From assembly GCA_964385635.1 (NCBI GenBank), contig CAYLPU010000081.1, positions 1 to 23,455 on the forward strand: a stretch of 23,455 bases of DNA, read 5' to 3'. Below are positions 20,927 to 23,455 of the stretch, piece by piece. The position numbers were made by a program, and so were the translations under genes. Each line of letters starts with the position of its first letter. Position 1 is the first letter of the stretch. The notes beneath the pieces are model-generated. The model made no database searches and was not told where the DNA came from. It worked only from the letters and a program-made list of their open reading frames with translations. Origin of the DNA: CAYLPU01 sp964385635 (lineage in GTDB: Bacteria > Chloroflexota > Anaerolineae > B4-G1).

Positions 20927-21375
20927 TAATCCCCTTGCTCGGTTTCTTCCCCGTATTGTGTCTGTCTTTCCGCGAATGCGTACGTGCCCGATACTTGCTC
21001 GTATTCCCATTCCACTTCTGACGATGTCAGAAGTGGAGAGGTAACAAAGGAGTCATCCTGGAAACTGCCGTCCAGTCCAAATTCCAGGCGCAAGAGGCCG
21101 TACTCGCAGACTCCATTGAACACTCCCTGGGCAGTGAAACGGGGGCCCACCGCGACTTCAAATGTCAGGAAGCCCCCCGAACGCAGCCGTTCATCGCCGT
21201 GAAGGGACCGACGGACGACCGCCAGCGGTACATCACGGGGGATGGCATAGCATGAGCCGTCCTGCCGCACCTCATACCCCATTGCTTCCAATACCTTTCT
21301 CGCCTCCAGCACCACACGCGTATCAGGGAAATCGGCAAAGACTTGTTCAAACAGGGTCTCCCACTTCTGGTCCAT
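20926..21375 (-). CDS. Uncharacterised 149-aa protein coupled to M42 B
   Basis: I do not recognise a family. The protein is soluble, acidic, and has no signal peptide or membrane helix. The N-terminal ~55 residues look helical then beta (MDQKWETLFEQVFADFP ... YEVRQDGSCYAIPRD). The middle is beta-rich (GFLTFEVAVGPRFTAQGVFN, EYGLLRLEFGLDG). Near the end a perfect 11-bp inverted repeat encodes TSSEV, and the C-terminus is polar. ATG at 21375 is chosen over an upstream in-frame ATG (21387) and TTG (21390) because GGGAGGAG lies just before it. Its TAA shares one base with the ATG of M42 B, so the two proteins are probably made together. It might help the peptidase fold, assemble or recognise substrate, but this is only inference from position. 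Confidence 0.75.
   Translation of the reverse strand: MDQKWETLFEQVFADFPDTRVVLEARKVLEAMGYEVRQDGSCYAIPRDVPLAVVRRSLHGDERLRSGGFLTFEVAVGPRFTAQGVFNGVCEYGLLRLEFGLDGSFQDDSFVTSPLLTSSEVEWEYEQVSGTYAFAERQTQYGEETEQGD
21012..21036. repeat. Perfect 11-bp inverted repeat inside the unknown gene
   Basis: CCACTTCTGAC (21012-21022), a GAT loop, and GTCAGAAGTGG (21026-21036) form a perfect hairpin inside the coding sequence of the 149-aa protein. It is read through in frame as part of SPLLTSSEVEWE, in a polar C-terminal segment. Confidence 0.8.
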
Positions 21376-21677
21376 TGCTCCTCCCATCAATGCCGGGTGA
21401 TCAAGTCAAAATAGAGCGTGCCGTTTGCCAGATAGCGGCCATGCACGCGCATGGCTCCGCCTTGTCCCAGAGCCTTTGTCTTCAGCGTACAGCACCGCAC
21501 TTCGGAAGGCACTAGACCACTCTGACCACGCGGCCTTTCTCAATTGCTCTCAAATGCTTGCCCCGGCGATCAATCCTGCAGAGAGAGCGCAACACATCTT
21601 CGCTGAAAGCAACCTGTGTGTCTCCGATCAGATACGGCATATCCGGTTCGAAGTCTTGCCACATTGTGATTCGGGGG
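21376..21677 (-). other. Gap with decayed or very small ORFs between M42 C and the unknown gene
   Basis: No convincing gene fills this 302-bp stretch. On the minus strand a 50-codon frame starts at ATG 21664 (MWQDFEPDMPYLIGDTQVAF...) and ends in TAG at 21512-21514. A second short frame runs through ATG 21452 (MRVHGRYLANGTLYFDLITR) to TGA at 21387-21389, just before the unknown gene. Both read like protein fragments but lack ribosome binding sites, so they may be remnants of one decayed gene. A plus-strand frame at 21425-21697 shows no protein-like features. No clear promoter or terminator was seen. Confidence 0.4.
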
Positions 21678-22748
21678 CTACTTTCCCGTCGCTGTGATGT
21701 CCAAGGTTAGCCTGTTCAAGAAATCTACTTCCAGTCCGGCGATGAACGCCGCCAAGAGCCGCCCAGCCCGCTCGATGTCCTGCACTGCCAACGTCTCTAT
21801 CGGCTGATGCATGTAGCGGACGGGGATGGAGACGAGGGCCGTGGGCACCCCTTCACGGGTGACCTGGATGGCCCAGGCGTCGGTGCCGCCGCGGCCCGGG
21901 ATGGGTTCAATTTGATACGGAATCTCGTGGGCCTCGGCCACCTCTTTCAGGCACGTCGCGAGCCCGGGGTGGAAGTTGGGACCGACCCCGATAGCAGGGC
22001 CCTCGCCCAGGGGGAGAGCGTCTACCTCTGGGACGCCCGGTTGTTTGCCGAAGGTCACGTCCAGCGCCACGGCCAAGTCCGGCGCGACGCCGTAAGCAGC
22101 GGTGATGGCTCCCTTCAGACCTGTCTCCTCCTGCGCTGTCGCCACGGCGAAGACGTCCCAGGCGTGACGCACGCCGGCCAGTTGCTCCAGCGCGAGCGTC
22201 ACGGCGGCTACGCAGGCCCGATCGTCCATCGCCTTGCCTGCTACGTGACGGTTCTTCAGTTCCACCATCTCACGCCGGATGGAGATTATATCACCGACCG
22301 TGACCAGCCGCTCGACTTCCTCCGCTGGCAGCCCCACGTCCACGAAGATTTTCTCCCATGGGACAGCCTTCTTGCGCTCTCCTTTGGGCAGGACATGGGG
22401 CGGCCGAGTAGCGACGATACCTGGCAGGTCTCGCCGCCCGTGGACGACCACTTCGAGCCCCAACAACACTCTCGAGTCTGTTCCTCCGACCCGGGTGATG
22501 CGCAGGAAGCCCTTCTCGACGCCGGTCACCATCAGCCCGATCTCGTCCATGTGGGCTGCCAGCATCAGTTTGGGGCGAGGCTCGAATCCCGTGCCCCGCT
22601 TGAGGGCAATCAGGCTGCCCAGTTTACCCTCGCACATCTCGTCCACGAAGGGTTGCCAGGTCTGGCGCAGTAGTTCTCGCACCGGCCCCTCGTAGCCAGA
22701 GAGGCCGTCGGCTTCCGAAAGTTGCTTCAATAAGGGGATAACTTCCAC
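21678..22748 (-). CDS. M42 family metallo-aminopeptidase (paralogue C)
   Basis: This 356-aa M42 peptidase has intact landmarks: AAHMDEIG (H66), KAMDDRACV (D175/D176), AQEETGLKG (E207 base, E208 ligand), ALDVT (D230) and RYMHQP (H314). The loop before H66 is short (KRGTGFEPRPK), with no repeat-derived insert, and so shows the ancestral form of the region enlarged in paralogues A and B. The GTG start at 22748 has GAGGAG seven bases upstream, and a palindrome, CATACAGTATG (22760-22770), precedes it. It follows the Thr/Pro-rich gene by 43 bp and is probably in the same transcript. It is likely a cytoplasmic aminopeptidase of a specificity different from A and B. Confidence 0.93.
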   Translation of the reverse strand: MEVIPLLKQLSEADGLSGYEGPVRELLRQTWQPFVDEMCEGKLGSLIALKRGTGFEPRPKLMLAAHMDEIGLMVTGVEKGFLRITRVGGTDSRVLLGLEVVVHGRRDLPGIVATRPPHVLPKGERKKAVPWEKIFVDVGLPAEEVERLVTVGDIISIRREMVELKNRHVAGKAMDDRACVAAVTLALEQLAGVRHAWDVFAVATAQEETGLKGAITAAYGVAPDLAVALDVTFGKQPGVPEVDALPLGEGPAIGVGPNFHPGLATCLKEVAEAHEIPYQIEPIPGRGGTDAWAIQVTREGVPTALVSIPVRYMHQPIETLAVQDIERAGRLLAAFIAGLEVDFLNRLTLDITATGK

Positions 22749-22759
22749 GCGAGACTCCT

Positions 22760-22770
22760 CATACAGTATG
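22760..22770. promoter_or_regulatory. Small palindrome upstream of M42 C
   Basis: CATACAGTATG is a perfect 5-1-5 palindrome sitting just upstream of the GAGGAG ribosome binding site of M42 C. It could be an operator half or part of a small leader structure. With only 11 bp, chance cannot be excluded. Confidence 0.2.
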
Positions 22771-22791
22771 GTGGCAATAGATTACGGCTCA

Positions 22792-23319
22792 CTATTCCGG
22801 CGTCGCAATCGCAGTGATGGTCACCGTGGGTGTAAGCGTAGGCGTTGCAGTGGCGGTGAGTGTGTAGGTCGGAAAAGATGTCTCGGTCGGCACCTCGGTC
22901 GGAAAGGATGTCTCAGTCGGTGTCTCTGTCGGGATAGGTATTTCAGTAGGCGTTGGCGTAAACGTGGATGTCGCCGTTGGTGTGAGCGTCAGTGTGGCTG
23001 TAGGGGTCGGGGTCGAGGTCTCAGTGGGTGTCGGAGTGTCAGTAGGGATCGAGGTTTCGGTAGGCGTCGGTGTGGGCGTGTAGGTAGGCGGGAACCACTG
23101 AGTAGGGGTTGGTGGCAGCGTCTCCATCGGCTCTACCACCTCCAGGGTAGGTGTGGCCGAAGGCGCCTCAGTAGGCGTTGTGGTCGGTGTAGTCGTCGGT
23201 GCTCTGGCTTCTGGTCTCAACGCCAACATTGAGACACCGAGACAATAGCATGGCAGGGTCAAGAGGATGATGCTTGCGAGCACCCAATGGATAGTCTGCC
23301 ATTCACTCGTATCGCGCAT
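22792..23319 (-). CDS. Membrane-anchored Thr/Pro-rich low-complexity protein
   Basis: This 175-aa protein has a short polar N-terminus (MRDTSEWQTI), one transmembrane helix (~11-33, HWVLASIILLTLPCYCLGV) and a tail of ~135 residues made almost only of Thr, Pro, Ser, Ala and Glu (repeating TPT, TETS and FPTEVPTETS units). The tail is probably extracellular, extended and possibly O-glycosylated. Such TPTPT proteins are common in Chloroflexota-like genomes (recalled, not searched). The open frame reaches 23427, but ATG at 23319 is chosen because GGAG lies seven bases upstream and the promoter at 23348-23376 falls inside the longer form. It is the first gene of the minus-strand series. Repeat number may vary between strains. 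Confidence 0.75.
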   Translation of the reverse strand: MRDTSEWQTIHWVLASIILLTLPCYCLGVSMLALRPEARAPTTTPTTTPTEAPSATPTLEVVEPMETLPPTPTQWFPPTYTPTPTPTETSIPTDTPTPTETSTPTPTATLTLTPTATSTFTPTPTEIPIPTETPTETSFPTEVPTETSFPTYTLTATATPTLTPTVTITAIATPE

Positions 23320-23347
23320 TGACAACTCCGTCGTGGTATGCTGTGAT

Positions 23348-23376
23348 ATGATAACACCGTTAGGAGTGTTTGTCAA
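23348..23376 (-). promoter_or_regulatory. Sigma70-type promoter for the minus-strand gene series
   Basis: On the minus strand TTGACA (23376-23371) is followed after exactly 17 bp by TATCAT (23353-23348), so the -35 element is perfect and the -10 element matches five of six positions. The start of transcription would be about 20 bases before the ATG at 23319. The spacer contains AACAC...GTGTT, a small inverted repeat that could bind a regulator. The remaining 23377-23455 shows nothing recognisable. Confidence 0.75.
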
Positions 23377-23455
23377 CGCTTCGAAATGGAACTTTGGAAC
23401 TCCTGTCAACTCAAATGATAATCGCACCGAACGGACATCGTTCCCTCAAAAGATA

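Noticed and set aside
21807..22673. 288-aa plus-strand open frame opposite M42 C
   Set aside because: Antisense shadow of the peptidase gene. It is rich in His, Gly, Asp and Arg without strand or helix pattern, and has no ribosome binding site.
22860..23200. CRISPR-like or minisatellite array
   Set aside because: The repeats are short, irregular, codon-phased and encode TPT/TETS units. There are no constant repeats with unique spacers.
22768..23232. Arg/Gly/Cys-rich plus-strand frame
   Set aside because: It is the complement of the Thr/Pro repeat codons. The low complexity explains the open frame.
1..23455. Defence island, prophage or transposon
   Set aside because: No integrase, transposase, restriction, phage structural or tRNA-attachment sequence was recognised on either strand.

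Overview
The window looks like a contig from a free-living bacterium, most probably a member of the Chloroflexota (Anaerolineae-like). This placement is an inference from gene content and style, not from a marker gene. The pointers are a secreted FG-GAP protein ending in a VFVPVALRN-type tail, a Thr/Pro-rich membrane-anchored protein, clustered M42 aminopeptidases, and small GC-rich palindromic repeats both between and inside genes. No rRNA, tRNA, CRISPR array, integrase or transposase was seen.

Region 1 (1-15741, all plus strand) is a surface-glycan assembly locus. It holds three GT4-type glycosyltransferases (the first cut by the window edge), three GT2-type glycosyltransferases, a DUF2304 membrane partner, two very large polytopic membrane proteins of GT-C/GT39-like layout (892 and 855 aa) with C-terminal beta-rich domains, a class I SAM methyltransferase, and a flippase-like LPG_synthase_TM/UPF0104 membrane protein. 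A secreted eight-repeat FG-GAP protein sits in the middle. Several neighbours overlap or abut (855-aa protein/GT2; GT4/GT4; GT2/DUF2304), so they are probably co-transcribed and coupled. The likely product is a lipid-linked glycan: cytoplasmic GTs use sugar nucleotides, the GT2 enzymes with membrane partners may load polyprenyl phosphate, and the GT-C-like proteins act outside the membrane. A short ORF at 11139-11402 looks like the tail of a lost methyltransferase.

Region 2 (15742-17977, plus strand) encodes an exported 479-aa protein built from four tandem beta-sandwich-like repeats. It has an AT-rich leader, a near-consensus ribosome binding site and a strong intrinsic terminator, which suggests high expression (an S-layer-like or other abundant surface protein is possible). 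A small lipoprotein follows. A long hairpin at 18062-18092 separates it from convergent genes.

Region 3 (18127-23319, all minus strand) probably reads as one transcript from a good sigma70-type promoter at 23348-23376. The order is a Thr/Pro-rich anchored protein, M42 peptidase C, a decayed gap, an unknown 149-aa protein, M42 peptidase B, M42 peptidase A, and a ComEA-like SLBB/helix-hairpin-helix protein. The unknown protein, M42 B and M42 A are joined by 1-nt stop/start overlaps.

The most unusual feature is in region 3. M42 A and M42 B each carry an extra in-frame peptide in the same loop, just before the first metal-binding His. In both genes this stretch is made of related repeat DNA in opposite orientations. 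The adjacent unknown gene also contains a perfect 11-bp inverted repeat in frame, and a further palindrome lies between M42 A and comEA. Small repeats appear to have colonised tolerant positions in coding sequence here.
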